From assembly GCA_036345935.2 (NCBI GenBank), contig JADWOT020001234.1, positions 16,865 through 80,864 of the forward strand: a DNA stretch of 64,000 nucleotides. Direction: 5' to 3'. Under the pieces are notes generated by a model. The model was not told where the DNA came from. It ran no database searches and saw nothing but the letters and a program-made list of their open reading frames with translations. This DNA comes from Taenia hydatigena. Lineage: Eukaryota > Platyhelminthes > Cestoda > Cyclophyllidea > Taeniidae. How positions within the stretch are numbered: position 1 is the first letter of the stretch; every line of letters begins with the position of its first letter. This document shows positions 11,841 through 23,000 of the stretch, piece by piece. A program made the translations under genes and the position numbers.

Positions 11841-12489
11841 GATCGGACAGCTACGTGGCGTTTAATGATATGGTGCACGAAATGGCCAGATGAGATGGAG
11901 GTTGTGATAGATGGCTACACCGTAGAATGGCTTCAAATAACATCTGTAAGTGTGTTCAAGGTCCTTTGTGTCTTATCTTAACCTTATCGGCAGGGAAGTA
12001 AAACTCTCCCCTAAATGTTGTTATTTGTCTTTAAACATAATTGATTAAGGAATCGCCGGCTAAGAAATATTCTGAAAAGTCTTTGCAACTGCATTTTAAT
12101 TTGGAATGTCGAAGCTACTGAATAGGTGCTCAGTATAAGTTGTCTGATTCCTATTTTCTCGTTGCCATACATCTCACTTACTAATCCAGTCCCATCATCT
12201 ACAGCCTTCAGATAGTGCTACCGATGTCTTCATCCTTCCCAAATTTCGCTTGCGTTATTATCCAAGCATGGTTTTGAGTTCTTTACTTTCCTAATTTATA
12301 CACAAGCAATACAGCAAGCATAGCCACCTTTGTATGACTGCGGCAGCTATCAGCAGAGGCATGCTTGAGGATCCCGTGCCACCAGCATTCAGACGCGCAA
12401 AGGCAATCACAGAATGTGATGTATTGCGCATGCATCTGCTGCAACAGACAACAGCTATCGTTATTGCTGTACCCGAGATGTTTGGGCTC

Positions 12490-14195
12490 CAACACGCAGA
12501 TTTACGAAAAAATGCGATGAGAATTAAGCGCTGAGCTTGCTTTTCTTGCGGCGGCAACATTTTTTCCTCTTAACTGCATGCTTTGCGTGTGCAATATAAG
12601 AGTGACCAGCAGCTGATCTTTAAATGGTAGAGCAGTTGGATAGGTCGCACCCTCGACCTAACTATCTTTACGTTCTTTTGTGCATCATTTCCCTTTGTTA
12701 TTAGTATTGGCATTTGTTTGAGCCTGTTCATTGCGGCTTTGACTGCGATAGAGCTCGTGGGTATTGTGCTCATGGAAGGAAGGCTCTCACCTTTCACATT
12801 CCTATCATAATCAACGAGGACAGATTGTCAAAGTAGAATCTGGCACAAGGTGTTTCAAATTTATAAATGAGTGAAAGAAAAGGACTTGACAGAAGCGCCT
12901 GATATGAAGCGCATCAGATAAGCAACTTCTTGATTTCGTCGCTGACGCTTTATGGGCAAGCTTCGCCTCACTATCCACTGCATTTAATTCAATAATCTGA
13001 TTTCCTTAAAGTTCTGGCTTCTATTTCCTGAACAAGCAATTCTGCAGTGCCTCTGACTGATGAGTGACGCAAAAATGCGAACAGACTTTAACTGCTTATC
13101 ATTAATTCACAAAACATCTTAGTAACACTGTGTAAGGCTGCCTTATACTATCACATTGTTATCAAAGAGATTAATCAGCAACTGGTAAATCTTAAATTAC
13201 TAGTCCTTGTTACCTTTTTTAAATAACTGCAATCATGATATTTATGGCATATTCCAAGTCTGTTGGAGCTTAATCATTATTTTTATCAAAAGTACGACAA
13301 GAATGCGTCTAAATGAAGAGTTGATTAAGAAAATTTAATCACCTTATAATATGCGGCTGTGGCTGTCGTATTCCTTGAAAAGGACATGAAGGAAACTACC
13401 AGACTAAACAAAACAAGGAGATGGTGTATCACTTTATGCATAATCTGAGGAAGAGGAATTCCACACAGAGTGTGAATCAACAGTCGCTCGCATAGCCTAA
13501 AACAATTAAAGGAATAGATGGTTCGGCCGCATATTGGTGAGGAGAGCAGCCGTAGTACAATTATGCACAGCTGTGCAGGAAAAGAAACACTCATCATAAT
13601 GCAGACGCTGTCTGTCTCACCATTTGCGTCAAAATCAGGCCACAATCCAATGCGCACCAGCATTTTGAGCAGAGCTACTGCTGGACGTCAACGGGGACAT
13701 ACACAGAGAACTGGCACGTCCCTAATATGCAAGAACTTCCTTGCATTCTCTTGTAAGCTCGCGACAACAGAGATAAACTTGCCAAGTACTCTCCAAGGAT
13801 CAAAGTTTTATGAAGACAAGAGGGTTTTGGACCTCCAAAGCGTCTAGTTGTCCCATCTCATCAGCATAAACAGTTTGTAAGTAGTCACATGTTGACTGGG
13901 ACCATGTAACCGAAAGGAAATGCTGGACGCCGTAGACAAGAGGTGCAGGCGGTATGCACCCACCTCACACATATTATCTATAGAGTCTGCATCAGTTGCG
14001 CAACAAAGCAGCCTTAGCGGCATCGCTCAATCCAACTTTTGAAAGGTAAGCGCCTCAATTTTAGGATCGATCAAGAAATCCTTCATGCCGCTCATCGAAA
14101 CCTGGCCTATGACCCAAAATACCTGCTAGCCTCTTGTTATGCGATCATTATTCTGGCCGTTGATAAGCATTTATGCTTAATATTCATTTCACAAC
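12490..14195 (-). pseudogene. segment unique to left arm, with minus-strand coding-like relics
   Basis: This stretch interrupts the alignment of inverted repeat A: the right arm passes directly from the part matching 12330-12480 to the part matching about 14200. On the - strand, an open frame at 13325-13663 starts MLVRIGLWPDFDANGETDSV. Directly upstream in the same frame, broken by one stop, is a further protein-like stretch (ISVVASLQENARKFLHIRDV). A second frame, at about 13790-13980, contains FLSVTWSQSTCDYLQTVYAD. Since this runs in the same sense as other relics in the arm, deletion from the right arm is as likely as insertion here. Unrecognised family; competing + frame at 13518-13847. 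Confidence 0.35.
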
Positions 14196-14289
14196 CTTGA
14201 ATGACAGTTTTCATGTGTTACTATTTTTTTAGTTCAACTTTTAGGAAGATCACGAATGTAAGCGTAGCCCATAATATAAGTACGTGGTT

Positions 14290-14600
14290 TAACGGTTTAA
14301 AAATGGATTTTATTTGTTCATAGGATGATAGGCAGCAAACCGCTTCGAAATAGCCTTGCTACATTTTGCTGCCGTCGGGATTAGACTAGCTATAATTATA
14401 CAGACATCGATTTGCTCAAAAAGGAATCACGCTTCTCCCACAAATTTTACTTCCATTCATTGTAGAAGCTGCCAATTCTTGATTTCTAAAGCCAGCACAC
14501 TAGGATTGTCGCATAAGCAGTTATTTACGAAAATGGCAGCAATAAAATGTTTGCGCCAAATTCTGGTTGGTCAAGTGCACAAAGCCTGAAAATGTAAGGT
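14290..14600 (-). pseudogene. coding-like relic shared with right arm
   Basis: On the - strand two stretches look coding: AIFVNNCLCDNPSVLALEIK (from about 14535 down) and, after a stop, FEQIDVCIIIASLIPTAAKC (from about 14425 down). The right arm carries the same on + (34740-34960) with one Cys codon (TGC) turned to TGA. The opposite-strand frame (14356-14589) is also partly conserved, so the coding strand is an inference from composition. No family recognised. Confidence 0.35.
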
Positions 14601-15339
14601 TTCCTTCACCTCTTTTAGCGCCAACTTGCACTCCATCATCTTGGCTGGTTGTTAAATTTTTATTTCCATTTATACTTTGTTTCCCAATTGGCATACTCCT
14701 TGCACCTACTTCTTCGTCACCTCCATTTTCGTGGGTAGCATTCATGTCCCATTACTTAGCCTATTCAGCACCACTTATGCATTTTCCTTCTCTTCCGCAT
14801 TCTGAATAATCACCACAGCGCAATAGTGTGGCAAGTGCCTTACTGACGGGTGAGTGGGCTGAACTGCATGCACGTGCGGCAGTGCCGATTCTTTGCATAT
14901 GCAGCGACTACTAAATACATACCAAATGTGAACGCTGAAAGAAAACCATGTCCATGCCTGCCGTGGACTTCTGCTGATTTTGTGTCAGTTTCCATTAAGT
15001 TTAATGACTTGCTTGCGTAGCCTCAGCTCAACCTTAAAATAACGAGGCCTTTAGCATACCATCTTCGTCTAAAACTGTCAAAATTTTACAACTCTATCTT
15101 TATTTCTAACGTAGCAGTCATTTGGTGCTTTATAAATCGCCGCACTTTCACCTTGATTTCTCATTGACTTTATGGGAATCCAGCTTTGCGAGCAACCCTG
15201 ACAGTATGAAAAAGCACTATTAAATGCAGAAAAGCGTCTAATATTGAGCGCATGAATTCTGCCGACACTCATAGCTGGTTAGAAGAGAAATAATTAATCT
15301 TTTAGAGAATGAGCCATTCATAATATGAGCATTTGTTTT

Positions 15340-15549
15340 CTAGAACGGATCCGTGGACCCGAAACACACCACAAGCAGCACAGCACCGAACATACCTCCA
15401 CGAGTAGAAGGGCTGTTTACGCACTCGACCGATGGGATTTCGCGGCAGCACGTTTCATGACTAAACCCGCTTTTCACTAATGGTTGGGCAAATTTGCCAA
15501 GCGCATTCCTTCTTATGAATAGGATCGTGGCAGTGTAGTTACGAAACAT
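15340..15549 (-). pseudogene. frame conserved in both arms of repeat A
   Basis: A 69-codon frame on - starts at an ATG and contains NALGKFAQPLVKSGFSHETC and ends GSTDPF before a TAG. The right-arm copy (33716-33952, +) keeps the frame open for 78 codons and the same terminal stop, with eleven or so amino-acid differences. Both copies keep a donor-like AG|GTATGT inside (after CVNSPST), so the real exon, if any, may end there. Keeping an open frame in both old copies is mild evidence for past constraint. Family unknown. Confidence 0.4.
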
Positions 15550-15769
15550 TTGTGTTTTGCTGTGGATGTTCGATCACCGCTTTAAAACCATGTCATGCCC
15601 ATCAATTAATATTACAGACGCTGGTGATCGCACGGGGTGGTAACCTATGGGTTCTGTCACACCGTGAGGTTTATGCTATATCTCGCCGGGTTAGCTCGCG
15701 CACCGGTGACGGTTGAGTACATGTCGTGCCACTGATATATTTTAACGCGTTCTACCGTTGTACAATTCT

Positions 15770-16300
15770 CTCCATTTCACCCCTGCCCTCAATCTATCTA
15801 CCCCCTTCCCTATACATTTGTGGCATCACACACATTGAAACGCCTTTGCATTTCATTATCTTCGCTCCGTTCTAATGCGTGGAATATGTTGTGCGTGCTA
15901 CTACATTTAATTGAGCAAAGCAAGTTGAATTGAAAGTGTTAATGCTGAAGGCAACTGACTTGGTGGCTGTGGCGATGCCGCCATTGGCCGCGGCCTCACG
16001 ATTCCTTTGATATTGGCGTTTGGCGGGATGCTGATGCCAGCATTGCAGTGGCAAATGCACAAATAAGTGTATTTTTATTGCGCTTAGTGCTGGTGTTCGC
16101 AGAATGGGAACAACAGAAGTGCAAATGAAGTAATTTGACAAGAATGAGAGAATGAAAGGTAGAGGAAAATGCTGCGTGTGTGTGGGCATAGTCATGTAAG
16201 AAAAGCAGAAGGGGTGGTTTAGTAAATAGGCAAATGGATGAATGAGAGGGGAATGCGTAAGTAAGGGAGTAATGAAGAGGGTGGGACTCATCACTCTCTG
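15770..16300. other. pyrimidine/purine-skewed low-complexity part of repeat A
   Basis: The + strand has a pyrimidine-rich stretch (15765-15870) and, near the arm end, a purine-rich stretch (16130-16285) whose complement carries CATTCATCC-type repeats. The long minus frames here (15872-16376) are rich in Ser, Phe, Leu, Pro and His as expected from translating such tracts; I do not support them as genes. Confidence 0.5.
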
Positions 16301-16432
16301 ACGTCATGGAACAAACTTTACCGCGTCGAGAGCATGCCTTATTCTTCGAAAGATGCTGTCGTCCACCTAAGAGCATCCTGCATAGTGTGACACGGAATTT
16401 GCTTCTACTTATTTTTTGACTCTGCAGACATA

Positions 16433-16800
16433 ATGATCCTGTGGCTTGTGCATTTGAGGACAGGGTCTGTATTATTACAAACTTTCGGAGTCGGCATATT
16501 AGCTGTCAGAATCAATTTGCGTCGCGTAACCTTATGGTTCCTATGTCGGCCACCCTTGTCCGATCAGTCGTTAATCTTGTGCGCGCAAATAAGTTGTCGT
16601 AAGTGGAGGCAACTCCTAACCGTTGCTCTCTTTTCATTGCAAAGATACACAGCCCTCAGTGAATCCATTTACCATGGACTTCTCCAAATGCACTTAGTAG
16701 TGAAGATTATTCCGATAACTCGAATTCATCAAATCATTCTGGGCTGTACTTTGTAGTAAGCTACAATTGGTAAGAAAATATGTGTAAGGTAAAGCTGAAG
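16433..16800 (+). repeat. block shared in direct orientation with 48500-48890
   Basis: The two segments share order and strand: for example CAATTTGCGTCGCGTAACC against CCATTTGCGTTGCATAAAC, GTCGGCCA.CCTTGT.. GATCAGTCG, and TTCATCAAATCATTCT.G followed by a CAAGCTA.AATTGGTAAGA-type end. Many differences and indels show age. The 48.5 kb copy lies in the outer left arm of the palindrome, so the outer right arm carries a third copy in reverse. A 107-codon frame (16433-16756) covers this block but is not open in the other copies. Confidence 0.65.
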
Positions 16801-16890
16801 GGTGAAGACCGAAGGTGCTAACTACGATCCTCGGCATGAAATATTAATAACTTTATGTTCTAGATATCTTTGTTATATGAAGAGGACTGA

Positions 16891-17076
16891 TATGGAGCAA
16901 CTACGTTGGGGCCTCAAGGAGGAGGATGTGCCAGCCTCAGAGAAGCGACCGCGCTGCCCTACGACCCGGTTGAAAAGGTCCTCCTACCTCTGGCCTACAA
17001 AACATATTTTAGGGACGCAAGGATAGCACCAGGACGCATTGACCTATACGCGGCTAAGGAGTTTGTTAAAAGGCTT
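16891..17076 (+). pseudogene. coding-like relic, 62 codons
   Basis: Between a TGA (16888) and a TAG (17077) the frame is open for 62 codons, reading through REATALPYDPVEKVLLPLAY and then RDARIAPGRIDLYAAKEFVK. The composition is strongly protein-like and locally GC-richer than the surrounding sequence. No clear acceptor was found; the upstream part (YGATTLGPQGGG) may be intron or linker. A different 74-codon + frame (16802-17026) overlaps. It sits between two duplicated blocks (16433-16800 and 17600-19225). I do not recognise the family. Confidence 0.4.
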
Positions 17077-17257
17077 TAGCGTCTTACCTTGTTGCATTGT
17101 AAATGCTTGAATTTTCCCAATGTGCTGTCTTGAAGAAGAGTGTGATGCCTTAATTTTGATCGTAGATATGCAAAGTAAGTCGTGAAGAAGCTTATCTAGG
17201 GAAAGACAAAAATAATTCGACAAGAGAAAACAACCCAAACTAGTAGTACACTTCACG

Positions 17258-17371
17258 AACACATTTAACAGTCTGCTTATGGAACGAGATCGCCTCCTTA
17301 TGGACTTGCTAACGTGGCTGGCTGATATGCAAAAGATTCGTTGCTTTGTAAATAGGAAGAGAGAAAAAGCA
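17258..17371 (+). pseudogene. coding-like relic, 38 codons
   Basis: An open segment reads NTFNSLLMERDRLLMDLLTW followed by LADMQKIRCFVNRKREKA before TAA at 17372. It looks like an amphipathic or coiled-coil helix with a basic end. The opposite-strand 122-codon frame (17044-17412) is the longer one by length but has a less protein-like composition. Possibly from the same former gene as 16891-17076. Family unknown. Confidence 0.3.
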
Positions 17372-17599
17372 TAAGTTAAGGATGAAAAAGGCAACTCAAA
17401 ATAACGTCTCACAATATCAGAAACTTAGTGCAATTACAGACTTTCAAAATGGCTTGATCAAGTGAATGGAACAAAATGAGATGAAATGAGGAATTAGGCA
17501 AACGTGGCGCATATACCTCGTTAGCGTGCTGAACCACGGGATTGGAGGTAGCCATCTACAAAGTTGCTGCGGGTTTTTATGCACGTTTTAGAACACCAT

Positions 17600-19225
17600 T
17601 TTTGGTACTTTCTGAAGCCACCTCAGATTCCGACGAATCTAGAAAACTTTTTCTGTTGCATAATAATATTTTCGAAACTTCCGTTATAAATGTATTTTAA
17701 AATTTGGTTAATGGAGATAGTGACTAGAATTTTCAGTCTTCATCAAAGCAAAGCCTTAGCGGATTTCCAGCTAGCAGAACGTTGCACTACTTGGTTATGT
17801 CCCATTGATGGGATCAATGAAGCAGCAGCCACAGATTATTGACCAGCAAAAGCCATCTTCTATTTAACAGGTAAGATTGGGTATCAGTGAGCAGAAGAGG
17901 GACAGTTATGGCAAAAATGAGACAAAGGTGTGAATGGAGCGTCCAGAGTCCAACAACAACCCGCAACGTGACAATAGCGTCAGTAAATTTGCACATCTTG
18001 AACGCAGTTGAGATCGACATTCGGGGATAGAATAAAGCAAGTAAACCTTAGATAAAAGGCTGCAATTTAATGCAATGTAAATTCAAGCATTCTTTCTAAC
18101 GTTACATTTGCTCCCTGAAGTGGAAAGAAGAAGAAGTATTCTTCTCACCCTTAGCTCTCACTTATCACACATAATTCAATGGTTATCATCAACAGTGACT
18201 GTATCGCTGTGACACAGCAGGCAATTAGATGGCTTATGCTCACCAGCTTTGCTGTCCTGTAGTTTGAGAGGGGTAGAAGGAAGAGGCTATGTAGTTGAGG
18301 TTAAGGGGATAGATAAGGGGAGAAAGAGATATGCTTGCATTCAACTTGGTAGTTGTTTTAACAGTACCTCCCATCATGGTTGCAATCAGGAACACAGCTT
18401 GTCCAAACTCAGCTTTGATGCAACCTCATGCAGGGTAAATTAATGTTTTCGTAATTTGTGCTGTGAAAGAATCCTTGCTTAGGCAGGTGAGTTTGACGCT
18501 CTCCAACATCGCAACTCAAAACTGGTCTCTGGAGAACAAGTCGCATTCTTTGCGAGGGTATGTCGCTTACCCAAAAGCACCTTAAATTGTAAAACGCGGA
18601 CCCTGCTTTCGTGGTGTGAAAGTCCTCCATGCAAGCAACGTATGCATTTTCATTGCAAGAGATCACATCTTGAACCATGCTCCTGCCATCAGAATGACAG
18701 GAATCGTCCAATAAATCTTATGTTCTTATCGATCAGAGTGTGAGATGTAAGTCTGTAAGCGGGAAGTGGTAATCAGTCAAGGAACCTAAGTCGGCATGCC
18801 GCATAACGTGCGAATTCGTGACACAACACAATGCTGTGAAATAAGCTTGGACCACTTTGAAAGGCAGCTTACTACCCTTGGTTCATCGTTATGCCTCGTA
18901 GGCTTGAAAATGCGCATTCACACTTTACTATTAAAAGGCAAAGCAAATTTCAGTTCAGACATTCTAAAATCGATTCTTTCGAGAGCACCCAGGTATTAAA
19001 ATATCTTCATCTTATCATACGCGGAAAAGAAAATGTTTTAATGGTTCTTCAATCAAAGCACAATTCGAAGTAGTGAGCATTTCAAGTGAGGTAAATTTTA
19101 ATACCATGCCTGCACCGCCCAGAACTTCGATCAATGCATGACGACTGCTGCTCTGCGGTTTAATTACAAGTAACATTAAAAAGAGGTTCAGGAGGTCTCT
19201 TGCTCATTCATTAAGTTAGTCGTAA
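17600..19225 (+). repeat. direct repeat B, left copy
   Basis: Aligns on the same strand with 60400-61588. Anchors: 17820-17875 (GAAGCAGCAGCCACAGATTA in both), 17945-18010, 18060-18135, 18590-18695, 18725-18800 (CTTATCGATCAGAGTGTGAG in both), 19070-19220. About 430 bp of this copy (roughly 18150-18580) is missing from the right copy. Divergence is substantial, so the event is old. Confidence 0.75.
17814..18020 (-). pseudogene. minus frame partly conserved in both copies of repeat B
   Basis: A 68-codon frame starts MSISTAFKMCKFTDAIVTLR. The right copy on - also starts with ATG in the same frame (MTISTAFKVREFTSAIVTLR) but meets a stop 29 codons in. Most differences change amino acids, so constraint is not evident; the shared frame may simply follow from shared descent. 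Listed for completeness, with low support as coding. Confidence 0.2.
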
Positions 19226-19563
19226 GGTCTTTCGCAAGATTTTGCTCAAGTCGCCACCTCCACCGTTTAAATGCATGGCTACAGATACGCAACATGTTTC
19301 GTGCCACTCAAAAGCGTCGCTTAAGGTTATGCACACCTGAATGCCGAGCACAAAGGTAAATGACGTAAATTTTTAGATACATTTCCTAAAGCGCATCTAT
19401 TTCTGCGCATAAGGACAAGCAAATAAGCAATGTTTTCATCTGTGCGCATTTATAGCACATATAGTGAGTGGAGCACCTCTTGGTTAATTCAAATAATAAT
19501 GGAACCCGCAGTGAGTAGGCAAATCAAAGATTTGAATCACGATGTTAACGCCTTATTGTATGC

Positions 19564-20072
19564 GTGCTTAGCACCTTTCAGCAATCTTCGGCCTTCATTA
19601 TCCCCTTTGCCAAGCGTCTCAAAGATCCTACGGGCTGCTCTTGTGGCATCAAAAAGGCAAGGAAAATTGCAAAATCTTTTCACGATTCTTGCCTTGCACC
19701 CTCTTCTGCAAAAAATATTTTTTTGAACCTCAAAACAGTCTACAATCACAATATGTGCTGTCTGTGCCACGATGTATTCGCAAACTTTGCCTTTCTTCTC
19801 AGCCATTTCATCGGAACACATATTTGCGAGTGAGCATCTGTTATCTTTCGATGAAAATCTCCTGTGTGCCCTTAACCTTCGTCGTAGCGTTGGCTTTTTG
19901 CGTAACCTTCTCAAAAGTAATGCCTCATTTTAAAATGCTTTAAGCTTAAGGAATGGCGAATTCAGAAATACACTTCTACTGCACAGAATGCTTCGTAGGA
20001 CACCCAACATTTGGGGCAACGCTAGGCCATATACGTTCACACCATTTCTGTAGGTGTTTCTTTATCAGCTAG
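19564..20072 (+). pseudogene. two-finger C2H2 module, copy 2 (best preserved)
   Basis: Finger 1 is intact: Cys codons 19756 and 19765, Phe and Leu at the usual core positions, His at 19804 and 19819 (C-x2-C-x12-H-x4-H; CCLCHDVFANFAFLLSHFIG then TH). It lies in an 89-codon frame (19564-19833). Finger 2 is intact in another frame (Cys 19980 and 19989, His 20028 and 20040/20043; YCTECFVGHPTFGATLGHIR then SHH), in a 39-codon frame with its own ATG at 19953. Between them a third frame is open (LLSFDENLLCALNLRRSVGF). So one original gene segment appears broken by two frameshifts, or split by an unseen intron. C2H2 proteins mostly act as nuclear nucleic-acid binders. Whether this copy is expressed is unknown. 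Confidence 0.6.
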
Positions 20073-23000
20073 ACTTACTTTCCAATGAAGGCTTGTTGTA
20101 GCGCCTTGGTGTCGTCTGCCTTGTAGTCGTTTGGCGAGAAGTATTTTGTAGGATGAGAACGCACGCTATTTTGTGAGCAGAATCTGCAAGTTCTTTGTGA
20201 TGCTTCTGCTAGGTTTCTACCTTTTTAACTATAAAACTATGCCCGTGAAAGGCAAGAGTGCTAAATGCTCGAACCGTGTATGCGTGTTAACTGAAGTCAT
20301 TTCGTCTAACATGGAATTAAGTAGTTGAACACAAGATTGCTTAGGAGCGTTAGTGCTCTTCTGTTTTGATCCGTATCATTTTTCTAATCGGTTTTACCAG
20401 CTCACAAAGTGGAACTCAAGATGATTTGATAAATCGGGACAGGGATTGAATTCTGCTTATTAATTTGGAAACGTGCTGCAGATCAGTGCAAGATTTCGGG
20501 AAACTAAGTCCCCTACAAAATGACACCCATGTGTGACGTGTTTAATAAGAATAAGAGATCAATCGTGATGACCAAAATGAACTATTAGTCTGGACAGCTG
20601 TGGCATGGATACACATTTGCGTCGGTGATGTCCTGCTAAATATAGCCGATGAGATGATGATAGTGTTGTGAAAAAATGCGTTGCAGATGGTCTTATTAAC
20701 TCCGCAACAACTGCAACAAGCTCCTATTTTCACACTCCAGAGCCTAAAACATAAGAAAGCGGTTCTAAAAGATGAGGAAATTTCCATGAAGAAAATCCCA
20801 TGCCACTGCGTAAATGGCAGTAGAATACAAGCATTCCAATAGAAACTGCTGCTTCCTGAGCAAGCTTATGCTACACTACTGTTAGTAATTTTAGCTGTTA
20901 AGCTCCAAAACGGCATTAAATGTCTGTACTTATCAATCCTCTAAGAATGTGTTGCGAAATGACGCAAATTCTACTATTGGGCTATTTTTCTTTGCGGTTT
21001 TATCTCGTGATTCTATAAGGACTGGTATCAACCCATTCATATGCAAAGGCGGAGGCTTTTGTGCTTGCTCCCGCATGAAGTAAGGCAGTTGAAGAAAGAT
21101 CGCTGGGGATAGCTGAGCAAAAGCCTAATAGAATTAAAAGAAACTGTCAAAACCACTAGGAAAACTTGCTCATCTTTGTTTATGCTAGTGCTTCAAGCAC
21201 TGAAGGGTTGACAATGGTGTAAGGGTGTAATGACCACGCCACTTAGTTCGAGCTGACGAAGATAGGGATAGCAAGTTGGTTCTGAAGAGCAAAATTGTCT
21301 CACTAAACCACTCGTGGATGCTGGCTAACAATCGTACGAAGGAGGACAAACTAACGGCAGGTTTTAATGGGTTGGGTTAACGAAAATTTGTTAGCCGAGA
21401 TGACAGCACACCATTCTGAAGCTGGATGCTTAAATTATCTCATCCAACTATGTATTTGTGTTCCTTTGCTAAGAACATCCCATTGGAAATCACAGACTAA
21501 TTGCAATTCACTTTGACGATGGTGGTGATGAGAATTTTCTCGTTGTATCGATCATTCAAAATAAGAGCGTCTGGAACGACTGCTTGATTGCTCTTCTTTG
21601 ACAAGAAGCAACTGGTGAACATAAATCGCCTGACAAAACAGTTGTCATCAAGTTCCAATATTAGGAAAGCAAACTCTGTCCCTTGCTCTGAGTCCAATAA
21701 ACTACAAGTAAATCATGACTCTATCTAGTTATTGTGCTGTCCCAAAGAATATGAAACCCAAGGATGAAGGGTTAGTCTCGTGTTCACTACGCCCGGATCT
21801 GCCTCATCTATAATAGATGCAAGCCAACGAAAAAACTAGCTCTAACCATCGAGTTCATTAACTACCTTTTTTCCTCAAGTATCCGCGTGCCAATGCATAT
21901 GCGCTCAGTTCGCCTAACTTCAAACATCCCATCTATAACATAAGGATAGCCTCCAAATAGCATAATTCACCATGCCTTATTCAAGGCACTCTAAATTATT
22001 CGTTTAATTAACCAAGCGACCAATATTTTCGATGTCATTAACTTAAGCACATTTTTACCATATGGTTCATTTATGTGTTGTATGATTAGTCGATGGAGTA
22101 CTCAAGTGCTTTGCTATGCCTAGTGCATGTAGAATTCAGCAAACATGGTCGAATAACATCCCAAGCTTGAGCATGTTCCATCTTTTGTGAGCGTTGAGCT
22201 TCTGATATTCGTTAAAGCACTTGCTAGGCATTTTTGGAAAAGTCGAGATGGTGGATTGCTGCGGCGGGAATCCGATTGACTGCAATTGTCTCTGCGCATC
22301 GTTTTGGATCGTAACTTACAATAAAAGGCATTAAGTGGCGAAGCGTCAACCAGATAATGGACTGCTTTAGCAGTCGACCGTGTACTTGCTAAACCGATGT
22401 GAAGGAAAATGGATGCACAAAGGCCCGTAAGAGCAGGGCTATAAAGTGTCGTAGGGTAGTGCAAAAGAAGGTAAAGAGAAGAATTCGTGCATTGTGCCAG
22501 AATCATCGCATTTTATGGAGGCGGGGATGGTGACATAGTGGATTTTTGCAGTATCATCTTAGCAGTGCGGTTGCACCGAAATCCACATTGAGCCCTTGCC
22601 GTTTAATTTAAATACAAATCGTACATGGAACTGAATTAATATACGATTAACGAAATGAGGATGGCCATTGCCCTGAACATGGAGTTAATCCCATCTGACA
22701 ATTTCCGGACGTGTGATGAACTGTCTTAGCATGTGACTTTTAGGTGAAATGCATAGTTTATGGAAGCTACAATGGATTTTAGTGATGATGATTTGATCAT
22801 ATAATGGGGTTATGAAACTTCTGACAAGTTGATGCATCGTAAAGATGGCACCTCGAAGTGGCTGAGCACATTGGAGAGGTTAAAAAGGTGTGGCTAGCTA
22901 GGTGGGTACTTGAATTTATCTCTAATATTTTGTGCTTTAGGTATTCCATTCGTGTATCTCCGTTGTCAAGTAGTCATGCTGTCAATAACTATACAAGAAA

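Larger units (their letters stand above)
11425..16287. repeat. old inverted repeat A, left arm
   Basis: Reverse complement of this segment aligns with 33103-36110. Anchors: 11430-11540 with 36000-36115 (shared CAGCAGGTGTGGAAG-like start), 12330-12400 with 35140-35200, 14200-14590 with 34700-35080, 15350-15550 with 33750-33950, and 16060-16285 with 33105-33330. The arms differ at many positions and by small indels, so the duplication is old. The left arm holds about 1.7 kb (roughly 12490-14195) absent from the right arm. The loop between the arms is about 16.8 kb. Confidence 0.8.

Noticed and set aside
12620..12665. tRNA-like string AGAGCAGTTGGATAGG..CACCCTCGACCT
   Set aside because: Acceptor and T-arms cannot be formed and no B box is present.
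15640..15720. Possible second tRNA-like or SINE head (GGTTAGCTCGCGCACCGGTGACGG)
   Set aside because: No A box or cloverleaf could be built; the match to a B box is poor, and the right-arm copy does not improve it.
22120..22506. 128-codon minus frame as a gene
   Set aside because: Non-ATG-rich context, no motif or copy, and the opposite strand has a more protein-like stretch at 22195-22280.
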